Below are positions 15,432 through 23,202 of a DNA stretch of 64,000 nucleotides, piece after piece. A program made the translations under genes and the position numbers. This stretch comes from Anaerolineales bacterium (lineage in GTDB: Bacteria > Chloroflexota > Anaerolineae > Anaerolineales > Villigracilaceae). How positions within the stretch are numbered: the first letter of the stretch is position 1; the number at the start of each line of letters is the position of its first letter. Location: assembly GCA_030583905.1 (NCBI GenBank), contig CP129481.1, forward strand, positions 2,820,136 to 2,884,135, written 5' to 3'. The notes beneath the pieces were generated by a model. It had not been told where the DNA came from. It worked only from the letters and a program-made list of their open reading frames with translations, and ran no database searches.

Positions 15432-16811
15432 ATGACCAAGCCCTACCCCCCCGAACCGTTTCGCATCAAAGTGACCGAACCGATCCGCCTCATTCCGCGT
15501 GAGGCGCGTGAAGCCGCCTTGAAGGAAGCGGGCTACAACCTGTTCCTCATGAATGCCGAAGACATGTTCATCGACCTGCTGACCGACTCCGGCACAGGCG
15601 CGATGAGCCACCATCAATGGGCAGCACTGATGCAAGGCGACGAGTCCTATGCGGGCGCGCGCTCGTTCCACCGCCTTAAAACCGCCGTGGAAGATGTGTT
15701 TGGCTTCAAGCATTTCGCCCCCACCCATCAGGGACGCGCCGCCGAAAACATCCTTGCGGCATGTCTCGTCAAGCCTGGTCAATGGGTGCCGAGCAACATG
15801 CACTTCGACACTACCGACGCCAACATCCGCGCGCGGCAGGGTCGCCCCGCCAACCTCGTCATCGACGAAGCGCACGATCCCGAAAACCGCCATCCCTTCA
15901 AGGGCAATATGGATATCGCCAAACTGCGCGCCTTCATCGAAAAGTATGGGCGTGAACAAATTCCACTGGGGATGATCACAGTCACAAACAACGCAGGAGG
16001 CGGACAACCCGTCTCGATGGAAAATCTGCGGGAAGTGTCGAAGGTCTACCGCGAGCATGGCATCCCGTTCTTCATCGACGCCGCACGCTACGCTGAAAAC
16101 TGTTTCTTCATCCGGGAGCGGGAACCTGGCTTTGAGCGGAAATCGGTCAAGGAGATCGCGCGTGAAATGTTCTCACTGGCAGACGGCATGACCATGTCCG
16201 CCAAGAAGGATGCGATCGTCAACATCGGCGGGCTGATCTGCATGAACGACGATACGCTCTTTCAGAACGTGAAGAATGAGTTGATCCTGCGCGAAGGCTT
16301 CCCCACTTATGGCGGGCTGGCAGGGCGTGACCTAGACGCAATGGCGGTTGGACTCTACGAAGGCTTGGATGAAGACTACCTGCGCTACCGCCTCGGGCAG
16401 ACGGCGTACCTCGCTTCACGCCTGAATGATGCTGGGATTCCCACCCTGCAGCCCACTGGCGGACACGGCGTGTACGTCAACGCGGGCGCGATCTTTCCGC
16501 ACATCCCCAATTACGAATTCCCCGCCCAAGCGCTCGCCGTGGAGTTATACCGCGAAGGCGGCATCCGCGGCGTGGAGATCGGCTCGGTGATGTTCGCCTG
16601 TCTCGATCCCGAAGATAATAAATGGCATTACCCCGCGCTCGAACTCCTGCGCCTCGCCATTCCGCGCCGCACGTACACGCAAAGCCATCTTGATTATGTC
16701 GCTGACACCTTCGCCGCCATCAAATCCCGCGCCGACAAGGTCAAGGGCTACAAATTTACCTACGCACCGGAGTTACTGCGTCACTTCACAGCGAGGTTCG
16801 AGCCGCTGTAA
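15432..16811 (+). CDS. tnaA: Tryptophanase (PLP-dependent tryptophan indole-lyase)
   Basis: Cleaves tryptophan to indole, pyruvate and ammonia. At 459 residues it is the normal length for the tryptophanase/tyrosine phenol-lyase family. The PLP lysine lies in [15 protein letters not shown] (about 255-270), and [16 protein letters not shown] and [14 protein letters not shown] are the cofactor-binding segments. Parts of the sequence look like tyrosine phenol-lyase ([13 protein letters not shown]), but two specificity positions favour tryptophanase: an aspartate in MHFDTTD where phenol-lyases have threonine, and a histidine in LLRHFTARF where they have phenylalanine. AAGGAG stands 7 nt before the ATG. 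The next gene starts 1 bp after its stop. Confidence 0.85.
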   Translation: MTKPYPPEPFRIKVTEPIRLIPREAREAALKEAGYNLFLMNAEDMFIDLLTDSGTGAMSHHQWAALMQGDESYAGARSFHRLKTAVEDVFGFKHFAPTHQGRAAENILAACLVKPGQWVPSNMHFDTTDANIRARQGRPANLVIDEAHDPENRHPFKGNMDIAKLRAFIEKYGREQIPLGMITVTNNAGGGQPVSMENLREVSKVYREHGIPFFIDAARYAENCFFIREREPGFERKSVKEIAREMFSLADGMTMSAKKDAIVNIGGLICMNDDTLFQNVKNELILREGFPTYGGLAGRDLDAMAVGLYEGLDEDYLRYRLGQTAYLASRLNDAGIPTLQPTGGHGVYVNAGAIFPHIPNYEFPAQALAVELYREGGIRGVEIGSVMFACLDPEDNKWHYPALELLRLAIPRRTYTQSHLDYVADTFAAIKSRADKVKGYKFTYAPELLRHFTARFEPL

Positions 16812-16812
16812 T

Positions 16813-18306
16813 ATGCCTTACGCCAGCCGCATTGCACTGCTCATAAGCTGTCTCCCGGTTCTCGCCGCTTATTGGGTCTCCGAGAATATCTATGAACGCA
16901 CGCCACATGTAGAGGATGAATTTGCCTATATCTGGCAAGCCCAGGTTTTTGCGCATGGACAAGCCTACATGGCATCACCCGTATATCCAACATTATTTGT
17001 TGTCCCGTTTGTGGTCGACCATAACGGCATTCGGTTCAGCAAATACCCTCCCGGCTGGTCCCTGGTATTAAGTCTTGGCATATTAACCGGGCTGACTGCG
17101 TGGATCAATCCGCTGCTGGCTGGTTTGGCTGTCTGGCTCACTTTCCGCCTCGGGCAAAAGATATTCGACAACCGCACGGCGCTTCTCACGATTTCACTGC
17201 TCGCAAGCTCTCCGTTCTTCCTGATGGTCTCAGGGACGCTGTTGTCACATTCCTGGTCGCTCGTTCTGAGCCTCGCACTTACTCTGGCGTGGCTGGATCT
17301 GTTCATTCGAAGTGACAACCCGCAGCAAGAGCGCCTCACACCGGAATGGATAAAAATTTGCGTTGCCGGACTCAGCCTCGGGGTTTTGGCATTGACCCGT
17401 CCATTGACCGCCATAGGCGTGGGGCTGCCATTTTTTATTCATGGCTTGGTCCTGTTATGGCGGGGGGATTCAATCATCCGTAGAAACGTACTGATGATCG
17501 GAGGCATCGCCGCAACGGCTGCGTCCATCCAGATCCTATGGCAGTACATCCTCACCGGCGATCCGATGCAAAACCTTTATGCATTATGGTGGGGATATGA
17601 TCGGATCGGTTTTGGTGACGGGATCGGCACCCAGCCCGGCGGACACGGTCTGTTTTGGGTCGTCAACAATCTGGTCTCGAGCATGATGGCTGGAAGCAGG
17701 GATCTGTTTGGCTGGGGATCTGTCTCCTGGCTGTTCATCCCTTTTGGGCTATGGGCGGCGCGACGGAACCGTTCCGTGGAACTTCTTATTGGAGTCCCTG
17801 CCGGGTTGATCCTGATCTACACAGCCTATTGGGTCAGCCCCAATCTTTATGGACCGCGCTACTATTACGAAGGCATAACGATCGCGTGTTTACTGACATC
17901 CGCTGGAATTTTATGGTCGTCAGAACAGTGTAAAAGATCAAGACTTCCAAATGCAACAGTGCCGGTCCTGGCAATTCTGCTGATCTCCTACAATCTGCTC
18001 GTTTATCTGCCTGCCCGAATGGACACAATGCGGAATCTATACGCAATTAATCGGTATCAACTGACACCGTTCCTGACGGATGAAGCTGCATCCCTGACGC
18101 CTGCTGTGGTTATTGTTCACGCGCAGGAATGGACCGAATGCGCAGGGTTGCTCCCTCTTCAGGATCCCTGGCTAAGCACGCCTTTTATCTTCGCTTGCGA
18201 TATGGACAATTCGTCCAACACGATCCGGCGGGAGGAATTTCCTGAGCGCAGGTTGATCCACTACTATCCAGCCACGAGGGAAATTTTACTGACTGCAAAA
18301 GAATAG
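16813..18306 (+). CDS. GT-C fold membrane protein (glycosyltransferase family 39-like)
   Basis: A 497-residue protein with about 11-12 predicted helices. The first periplasmic loop carries HVEDEFAYIWQA (about residues 32-43), the acidic D/E pair and aromatic spacing seen in protein O-mannosyltransferase/ArnT-like GT-C enzymes that use lipid-phosphate sugar donors. FSKYPPGWSLVLSLG in the next loop matches the same family (YPPG motif). The acceptor is unknown. I chose ATG 16813, 1 bp after the tnaA stop, because an upstream extension would lie inside tnaA. The spacing suggests co-transcription with tnaA, though no functional link is obvious. Confidence 0.7.
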   Translation: MPYASRIALLISCLPVLAAYWVSENIYERTPHVEDEFAYIWQAQVFAHGQAYMASPVYPTLFVVPFVVDHNGIRFSKYPPGWSLVLSLGILTGLTAWINPLLAGLAVWLTFRLGQKIFDNRTALLTISLLASSPFFLMVSGTLLSHSWSLVLSLALTLAWLDLFIRSDNPQQERLTPEWIKICVAGLSLGVLALTRPLTAIGVGLPFFIHGLVLLWRGDSIIRRNVLMIGGIAATAASIQILWQYILTGDPMQNLYALWWGYDRIGFGDGIGTQPGGHGLFWVVNNLVSSMMAGSRDLFGWGSVSWLFIPFGLWAARRNRSVELLIGVPAGLILIYTAYWVSPNLYGPRYYYEGITIACLLTSAGILWSSEQCKRSRLPNATVPVLAILLISYNLLVYLPARMDTMRNLYAINRYQLTPFLTDEAASLTPAVVIVHAQEWTECAGLLPLQDPWLSTPFIFACDMDNSSNTIRREEFPERRLIHYYPATREILLTAKE

Positions 18307-18432
18307 GAAGTTCCCGTATCAAAAATCAAGATCGTTTTTCAGTCATGCATCTGGTTATAAGACGGAGCTAGACCTGAAGAGTGGTTCTGGATACAATCCC
18401 ACTTACCCACCTAAAAAAGGAATACATATTTA

Positions 18433-19464
18433 ATGGACTCTTTATACTACACCGATTATCTCGAACTCGATAAAATTCTCGATAGCCAGCATCCCAAAAG
18501 CGATCTGAAAACCGATGAGATGTTGTTCATCATCATCCATCAGGCATACGAACTGTGGTTCAAGATGGTCATCCACGAACTGGACCGGGTGCGGGAGATC
18601 TTTTCACAGCACAACATCAACGACAACGCGGGCGAGATGAGCATTGCCGTCCATAAGTTGAAGCGGGTGGCAAAGATATTTGAAGTCATCAACCAGCAGG
18701 TGGATATTCTCGAAACGATGACGCCGATGGACTTCCTCGAGTTTCGTGATCTGCTGGTGCCATCTTCGGGATTCCAGAGCCTGCAATTCCGCATCATCGA
18801 AGCGAAGCTGGGACTGAAAATGGAGCAACGCTACAAGGCGAACTATTACAAGAACACCCGTCCGGGTGGATTCAACCAACAGGATTACGAAACAATCAAC
18901 AGCGTAGAGTCCGAGGCGACGTTGAAGGGGCTGGTCATCAAATGGGCGGAGCGGACTCCCTTCTTCGATGAGGCACTGTGGCGGGATTTCCAATCCCAAT
19001 TCCCTGTGGAAGAGGGCGAACAAAAATTCTGGAGCGATTACAAACAGATCTACAAGAACAGTCTTTCGGGCTCGGTGGAGCTGCGCCAGTTCGACGAATT
19101 AGAGCGCATCTTTTACCGGGAAGGTTTGGGCGAGTTTTCGGTCGGCGCGATGCGGGCGGTGCTGTTCATTATGCTCTACCGCAACCTGCCGATCTTCCAA
19201 CAGCCGTTCGACCTGCTCTCGACGCTGATCGACATCGACGAACTGCTTTCGCAATTCCGCTATAAGCACATGCTGATGGCGCGGCGGATGATCGGTCTGC
19301 GCTCGGGCACAGGCGGCACGAGCGGAGCGGGCTACCTCGAAGGCGCACTGCGGCAACATTACATCTTCAAGGAATTGACGGAGATTTCCACGTTTCTAGT
19401 GGACCGCAGCCACCTGCCAGGGTTGTCAAAGAGTGTAAAGGAAAAGACCAGTTTCAATATGTGA
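18433..19464 (+). CDS. kynA: Tryptophan 2,3-dioxygenase
   Basis: Haem enzyme that opens the indole ring of tryptophan to N-formylkynurenine with O2. The family blocks are present in order: YTDYLELDKILDSQHPKS at the N-terminus, DEMLFIIIHQAYELWFKM (about 32-49, including the substrate-side histidine), MDFLEFRDLLVPSSGFQSLQFR (two adjacent segments, about 98-119), haem-ligand histidine in QFRYKHMLMARRMIG, and GTGGTSGAGYLEGAL near the C-terminus. Length (343) is longer than the roughly 280 of many bacterial enzymes. A GGAA-type site precedes the ATG. No kynurenine-pathway partner genes (formamidase, kynureninase) are nearby. Confidence 0.92.
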   Translation: MDSLYYTDYLELDKILDSQHPKSDLKTDEMLFIIIHQAYELWFKMVIHELDRVREIFSQHNINDNAGEMSIAVHKLKRVAKIFEVINQQVDILETMTPMDFLEFRDLLVPSSGFQSLQFRIIEAKLGLKMEQRYKANYYKNTRPGGFNQQDYETINSVESEATLKGLVIKWAERTPFFDEALWRDFQSQFPVEEGEQKFWSDYKQIYKNSLSGSVELRQFDELERIFYREGLGEFSVGAMRAVLFIMLYRNLPIFQQPFDLLSTLIDIDELLSQFRYKHMLMARRMIGLRSGTGGTSGAGYLEGALRQHYIFKELTEISTFLVDRSHLPGLSKSVKEKTSFNM

Positions 19465-19469
19465 AAGAA

Positions 19470-19500
19470 AGCCGCTTCCGAAAAACGGAAGCGGCTTTTT
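19470..19500 (+). terminator. Intrinsic terminator after tryptophan dioxygenase
   Basis: An 11-bp perfect stem AGCCGCTTCCG / CGGAAGCGGCT with a 5-nt A loop, followed by TTTTTC, lies 6 bp after the stop codon. It also faces the convergent cytochrome gene. Confidence 0.9.
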
Positions 19501-19514
19501 CAGAAGCACGAAAA

Positions 19515-20417
19515 CTATTTTGTATATTGCGGGAGCGCGTCCAGCGATTTCAGGTATATATAGATCGCTTGCAATTCATGGTCATAGAATTTGGCGTGAT
19601 CCTTCCACGGCATCAAGGAGGGATTCATTCCATAGCCATCGGGCTTTATCCCGGTCCGGATCGTATTGATAAAATCTTGCTCCGTCCAGTTTGCGATGCT
19701 GCCGCCGGGTGTAATATTCGGGGAAATCACTGGTATGGTCGGGTCGGGGAAGGGACCGCCGTTCAGGTTGGGTCCGTGGCAGACGCGGCAATCATGGGTA
19801 TCCACCATATACTTGCCGTACTCCACACTGGCTCCGGCCAGCGGCGCAGTAATCTGGGTTTCATGAGGCACTATTTCAACGGGAAGGTCGCCAAGCATGC
19901 CTGCTGTCAACAGAATCTTCGCCACAGGCGACAACCGTTCCCCTTTCAACTCACGATCTACGGGCGGCAAAGTGCGAATGTACGCAATGATCGCCCCAAG
20001 TTCTTCATTGCTCAGGTATGCCGTTGCAACCACCGCAGGCATGAAGATCGGCTTGCCCTGCGAATCGATTCCATGACGGATCGCGCTCACAAAATCTTGG
20101 TCCGTGTAGGTGGTGCCTATGCCGCCCTTGCCGCTGGTCAGGTTGGCGGAGTCGATGATGCCGAGCGGGGGCGAATCGAACCAGTTTTCCACTCCGCCCA
20201 GATCAGGTCCGTGACAACCCGCGCACAAAGACTCTACACGATGCTTGCCGAGTTCAAGGCTGGCTTCATCAGTGGGCAAAACGATGTCTGAAGGCGGAAA
20301 CTCATACGTCTTGTTGAAGCGAGATTCCCCCATCAGAAACATCACCGTCACCACAACAAGCAGCAAGCCGATTAATGAGCCCAATACAATTCCGATCCAT
20401 TTCAAGATTTTTTTCAT
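19515..20417 (-). CDS. Membrane-anchored diheme cytochrome c
   Basis: A 300-residue protein with an N-terminal membrane helix (about residues 5-29) and two class I cytochrome c domains outside the cell. Haem-binding motifs are CAGCH (65-69) and CRVCH (210-214); likely methionine ligands are in KPIFMPAVV and in NPSLMPWKDH. Each domain ends with the usual IIAYIRTLPP- and IYIYLKSLDALP-type helix. Probably an electron carrier between quinol oxidation and a terminal reductase or oxidase, but no partner is adjacent. The ATG at 20417 is preferred to a TTG eight codons upstream because AAAGG stands close before it. Confidence 0.88.
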   Translation of the reverse strand: MKKILKWIGIVLGSLIGLLLVVVTVMFLMGESRFNKTYEFPPSDIVLPTDEASLELGKHRVESLCAGCHGPDLGGVENWFDSPPLGIIDSANLTSGKGGIGTTYTDQDFVSAIRHGIDSQGKPIFMPAVVATAYLSNEELGAIIAYIRTLPPVDRELKGERLSPVAKILLTAGMLGDLPVEIVPHETQITAPLAGASVEYGKYMVDTHDCRVCHGPNLNGGPFPDPTIPVISPNITPGGSIANWTEQDFINTIRTGIKPDGYGMNPSLMPWKDHAKFYDHELQAIYIYLKSLDALPQYTK

Positions 20418-20551
20418 TACCTTTAAATTCTCCTTTGGCAAAACGTAATTTTAGCGACTTGAACATAGTACATAATTCCACAGGAGATTTCAACCAATCT
20501 TTCCTCCCATTTTGTTTGGCATTATGTATGGCGTATATTGAAAAAGCATCC

Positions 20552-20580
20552 TTGACAAAAAGTAAAGTATTCTTTACAAT
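20552..20580 (+). promoter_or_regulatory. Consensus promoter of the XRE module
   Basis: TTGACA (20552-20557) and TACAAT (20575-20580) are separated by exactly 17 bp, close to a perfect sigma-70 promoter. Transcription would start about 20587, giving a leader of about 33 nt with AAGGAG before the first gene at 20620. Operator-like dyads overlap the spacer and the start region. Confidence 0.8.
20562..20577. promoter_or_regulatory. Putative operator 1 for the XRE repressor
   Basis: GTAAAG-TATT-CTTTAC is a perfect 6+6 dyad lying in the spacer and overlapping the -10 element. A second copy of the same motif lies 26 bp downstream. Binding here would block RNA polymerase. Confidence 0.65.
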
Positions 20581-20587
20581 ATCAAAA

Positions 20588-20603
20588 GTCAAGCATACTT
20601 TAC
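20588..20603. promoter_or_regulatory. Putative operator 2 for the XRE repressor
   Basis: GTCAAGCATACTTTAC is a one-mismatch-per-arm variant of operator 1 read on the other strand (GTAAAGTATGCTTGAC). It covers the predicted transcription start. The two dyad centres are 26 bp apart, about two and a half helical turns. Confidence 0.6.
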
Positions 20604-20619
20604 ATGTCAAGGAGAAACT

Positions 20620-20775
20620 ATGAACAAAAGTACAGTCATCGCACTTGGAATCGCCATCGGAGCCGCCATCGGCGCGGCAACAGGCGACATGGCAGTCTGG
20701 GTCGGCATCGGCGCGGCCTTGGGGCTGGCAATGAACGGGATCGGCTGCATCCTAAAAAAAGAAAGCGGTGAATAA
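20620..20775 (+). CDS. 51-residue glycine-zipper membrane peptide
   Basis: Small gene with AAGGAG 6 nt before its ATG and directly downstream of a consensus promoter. The peptide contains IALGIAIGAAIGAATGDMA and VGIGAALGLAMNGIG, two glycine-zipper stretches typical of small membrane-embedded, self-associating proteins, and ends with the polar tail KKESGE. It is first in a three-gene unit with a four-helix membrane protein (2-bp gap) and an XRE regulator. Too short for most gene finders; support comes from the promoter, ribosome-binding site and operon position. Confidence 0.75.
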   Translation: MNKSTVIALGIAIGAAIGAATGDMAVWVGIGAALGLAMNGIGCILKKESGE

Positions 20776-20777
20776 AC

Positions 20778-21167
20778 ATGAACCAGAAACAGATCATGAG
20801 TCGCTATGGCAGGGAATTGGCGCTTGCCTCGATCGCTTATGCCATCCTGCTGGTGGCGAGCATCATCACCCTGCAGCGCTTCGAACTCTCGAAAGCCTTG
20901 CAAGTGGTCGTCGCCCTGCTGCCCGCCATCCCGACCGCCTTCGTCATCATCGCCATCATGCGCATGCTGATCAGCAGCGACGAACTCCAACAGCGCATCC
21001 AGCTCTACGCGGTTTCCTTCTCCGCCGCGCTGACGGGATTCATCACCTTCAGTTATGGCTTCCTCGAAAACGTCGGCTTTCCGAAATTTTCCACCTTTCT
21101 GATCTTCCCCATGCTCGTCGCCTTTTGGGGCATCAGCCTCGCATACTTCTCGAGGAAGTACCAATGA
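20778..21167 (+). CDS. Four-helix membrane protein of the XRE module
   Basis: A 129-residue protein with four predicted helices (about 15-35, 41-62, 75-96, 103-122). Between helices 2 and 3 is SSDELQQRIQLYAVSFSAAL, a DELQ-R-IQL motif I associate with a conserved but uncharacterised small membrane family often next to short XRE regulators. The C-terminus is the basic FSRKYQ. Its stop overlaps the regulator start by 4 bp (ATGA), so expression of membrane protein and regulator is coupled. Function unknown. Confidence 0.75.
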   Translation: MNQKQIMSRYGRELALASIAYAILLVASIITLQRFELSKALQVVVALLPAIPTAFVIIAIMRMLISSDELQQRIQLYAVSFSAALTGFITFSYGFLENVGFPKFSTFLIFPMLVAFWGISLAYFSRKYQ

Positions 21168-21373
21168 AAAACCGACTCAAAGTCCTGCGCGCCGAACGGG
21201 ATTGGTCGCAGGCAGACCTCGCCGACAAACTGGATGTCTCGCGCCAGACCGTCAACGCCATCGAAACAGGCAAATACGATCCCAGCCTGCCGTTAGCATT
21301 CAAGATCGCGGAGTTGTTTGGGATGAAGATCGAGGAAATATTCTTCATGAACAAGGAAACTAATTCTTCATGA
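21164..21373 (+). CDS. Short XRE-family transcriptional regulator
   Basis: A 69-residue DNA-binding protein consisting of little more than a helix-turn-helix: RDWSQADLADKLDVSRQTVN (about residues 12-31) followed by AIETGKYDPSLPLAFKIAEL. This is the YozG/HipB-like minimal XRE class, usually an autorepressor of its own operon. Two matching dyads at the promoter of the operon are the obvious candidate targets. Start ATG at 21164 lies in the ATGA overlap with the preceding gene. Confidence 0.88.
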   Translation: MKNRLKVLRAERDWSQADLADKLDVSRQTVNAIETGKYDPSLPLAFKIAELFGMKIEEIFFMNKETNSS

Positions 21374-21481
21374 GAAACCCTTGGAAAGCGCTGGACAATT
21401 CCAGCCTGAATTACCAAAAGCCGTCAAAGAAAATACCCGTAACTTTTTCAGGCTTTAAGCGACTTATATGTCATAGATAAG

Positions 21482-22189
21482 ATGACTACTCAGGAACCAA
21501 ACCCTCTCAGCAAAACTTCATCATTGTTGTTCTGGTTATGTATTTGTGCAGACTTCGTCTTTATCGTCTTGCACATTCTATACAAGTTTGAATTACTGAA
21601 CAGTTCCTACTTTTCGCTTAAAAGAGACCTCGGATACTCGGAATTTTTCCAGTACACAAAATTCCTGTGGATCATCATCCTGCTGATCTACATCATCAGA
21701 AAAATAAGAGTTTGGGAATATCTCTCATGGCTGGCGGTTTTCACCTACTTCCTCGCAGACGATGCCTTCCAATTGCACGAGAACATCGGCAGGAGTATCG
21801 CGGGCAATCTCGATTTCGTCGCGCCGTTCAATTTGCGATTGCAGGATATCGGGGAACTGACAGTTCTAGCGGTTGCAGGGATGATCCTGCTGGCGATGCT
21901 CACATGGGCATATTGGCGGGGAACACAAGCCTTCAGGAATGTTTCAAAAGACCTGCTGATACTTGTGGGCATCATGACATTCTTCGGGGTGTTCATTGAT
22001 GCCGCCGAGATCGGGGTTGACCTCGGGTTGTTCATCAAGGAAACACTCGGACTGATCGACGACGGCGGGGAAATGATCGTCGTCAGCGTGATGCTGTGGT
22101 ATGTATTTCGGCTTGCCATCCATAACGGACAGACCGACGATTTCCTGCACACACGCCTGCCCGGATTGTCAAAACGAAAACGGACATAA
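21482..22189 (+). CDS. Unrecognised polytopic membrane protein with DD..HE and DDGGEM motifs
   Basis: A 235-residue protein with about five or six helices. I do not recognise the family. Conserved-looking polar clusters sit at membrane boundaries: FLADDAFQLHENIG (about 90-103), DIGELT (about 121), FIDAAEIGVDLG (about 173) and IDDGGEMIVV (about 193). Paired acidic and histidine residues in helix ends could bind a metal, but that is inference. The C-terminus is basic (PGLSKRKRT). ATG at 21482 follows the regulator gene by 108 bp. Confidence 0.6.
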   Translation: MTTQEPNPLSKTSSLLFWLCICADFVFIVLHILYKFELLNSSYFSLKRDLGYSEFFQYTKFLWIIILLIYIIRKIRVWEYLSWLAVFTYFLADDAFQLHENIGRSIAGNLDFVAPFNLRLQDIGELTVLAVAGMILLAMLTWAYWRGTQAFRNVSKDLLILVGIMTFFGVFIDAAEIGVDLGLFIKETLGLIDDGGEMIVVSVMLWYVFRLAIHNGQTDDFLHTRLPGLSKRKRT

Positions 22190-22391
22190 CGCATCGTCCT
22201 CCGCTCCAACCTGCTGACACAGCCGAAAGCGGGATTTTCATCCAAAAAGCAATCCCAAGAAACGAACAATCCTCACTAACGGGGCAAATGCCAGCGCTGA
22301 TACAATAGGGTCATTCCTGCATGGCATACCGGGACGGCATCGCCGTACTGGTGCTCCCGCTTATGTTCCCGTTCTAGCAAAGGAGATTCCC

Positions 22392-23195
22392 ATACTCTCG
22401 AAGACTTCACGCCTGCTCACGTATCTTTGCGCCCTGCTGTATGGCATCCTCGGCGCATTGCTTTACTTTTTCCCTGAAACGCTCGCCCCGGTCTTTGCCT
22501 GGAAGGTGACCGCCTTCATGATCATGACCATCGGCGGCTGGTGTCTCGGCAATGCCTGGCTGGCGTACATCACCGCCCGCCGCTGGGAATGGAGCCTCGT
22601 GCGCACATCCCTGCTGTATTTGTGGTTGTTCGGACTTGGTGAATTGATCGTGCTGTTCGCTTTCCGTGACCGGCTCGTGTTGCAGCATCCAATTGCGTGG
22701 CTGTATCTCATCACGCTCATCGTCAATGTACTTGCCGCCGCCGTCGGCATCATGGATTATCTGCGCATCCGCCCGGCGAGCACACCAAACGGCTTATTAC
22801 TCACCAGCACACAAAAACTCCCTGCCGCGGCATTTGTTGTCTTCGTCGGTTTCCTCGGCGCATATGGCATCGTTGCCCAGATCGGCGACGTCGGCACAAA
22901 CGGCGGGATCTTCCCAGAAGTGATGTCGCTTTTCACGCTGCGGAGTTTCGGCACTTTCTATCTCTCCCTTGCGCTGGCAGTCGTGCCTTTTCTCTGGAGA
23001 ATCGGACATAAAACCGTTCTCCATCATTCCTATGCCGCCTACGGATTGATCGTCTTCATCACCATCGCCGCGCTCGTGTATCTCCCGCTCTTTGACTTTT
23101 CCGCGCGCCCCGGCGGGTTGCTATACTTCGCCGCCTATCTCGGGGTTGGCATTCCGTTGGCATTCGTTTTCCGCAACCATGGCACGGGAAATTAA
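22392..23195 (+). CDS. Unrecognised seven-helix membrane protein, non-ATG start
   Basis: An integral membrane protein of about 267 residues with seven or eight helices; family not recognised. The first possible TTG (22458) would cut into the first helix. The open frame continues upstream through LLTYLCALLYGILGALLYFF to an AAAGGAG ribosome-binding site at about 22378-22384. The only codons at the right distance are ATA (22392) or ATT (22386), so initiation is probably at one of these rare starts. Other notable segments are AYGIVAQIGDVGTNGGIFPE and YLPLFDFSARPGG. The stop is 7 bp before recJ, suggesting co-transcription. Confidence 0.6.
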   Translation: MLSKTSRLLTYLCALLYGILGALLYFFPETLAPVFAWKVTAFMIMTIGGWCLGNAWLAYITARRWEWSLVRTSLLYLWLFGLGELIVLFAFRDRLVLQHPIAWLYLITLIVNVLAAAVGIMDYLRIRPASTPNGLLLTSTQKLPAAAFVVFVGFLGAYGIVAQIGDVGTNGGIFPEVMSLFTLRSFGTFYLSLALAVVPFLWRIGHKTVLHHSYAAYGLIVFITIAALVYLPLFDFSARPGGLLYFAAYLGVGIPLAFVFRNHGTGN

Positions 23196-23202
23196 CTGAC
23201 CG

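Noticed and set aside
15432..16811. Annotation as tyrosine phenol-lyase
   Set aside because: Some stretches resemble it, but the aspartate in MHFDTTD and the histidine in LLRHFTARF are the tryptophanase residues at two specificity positions.
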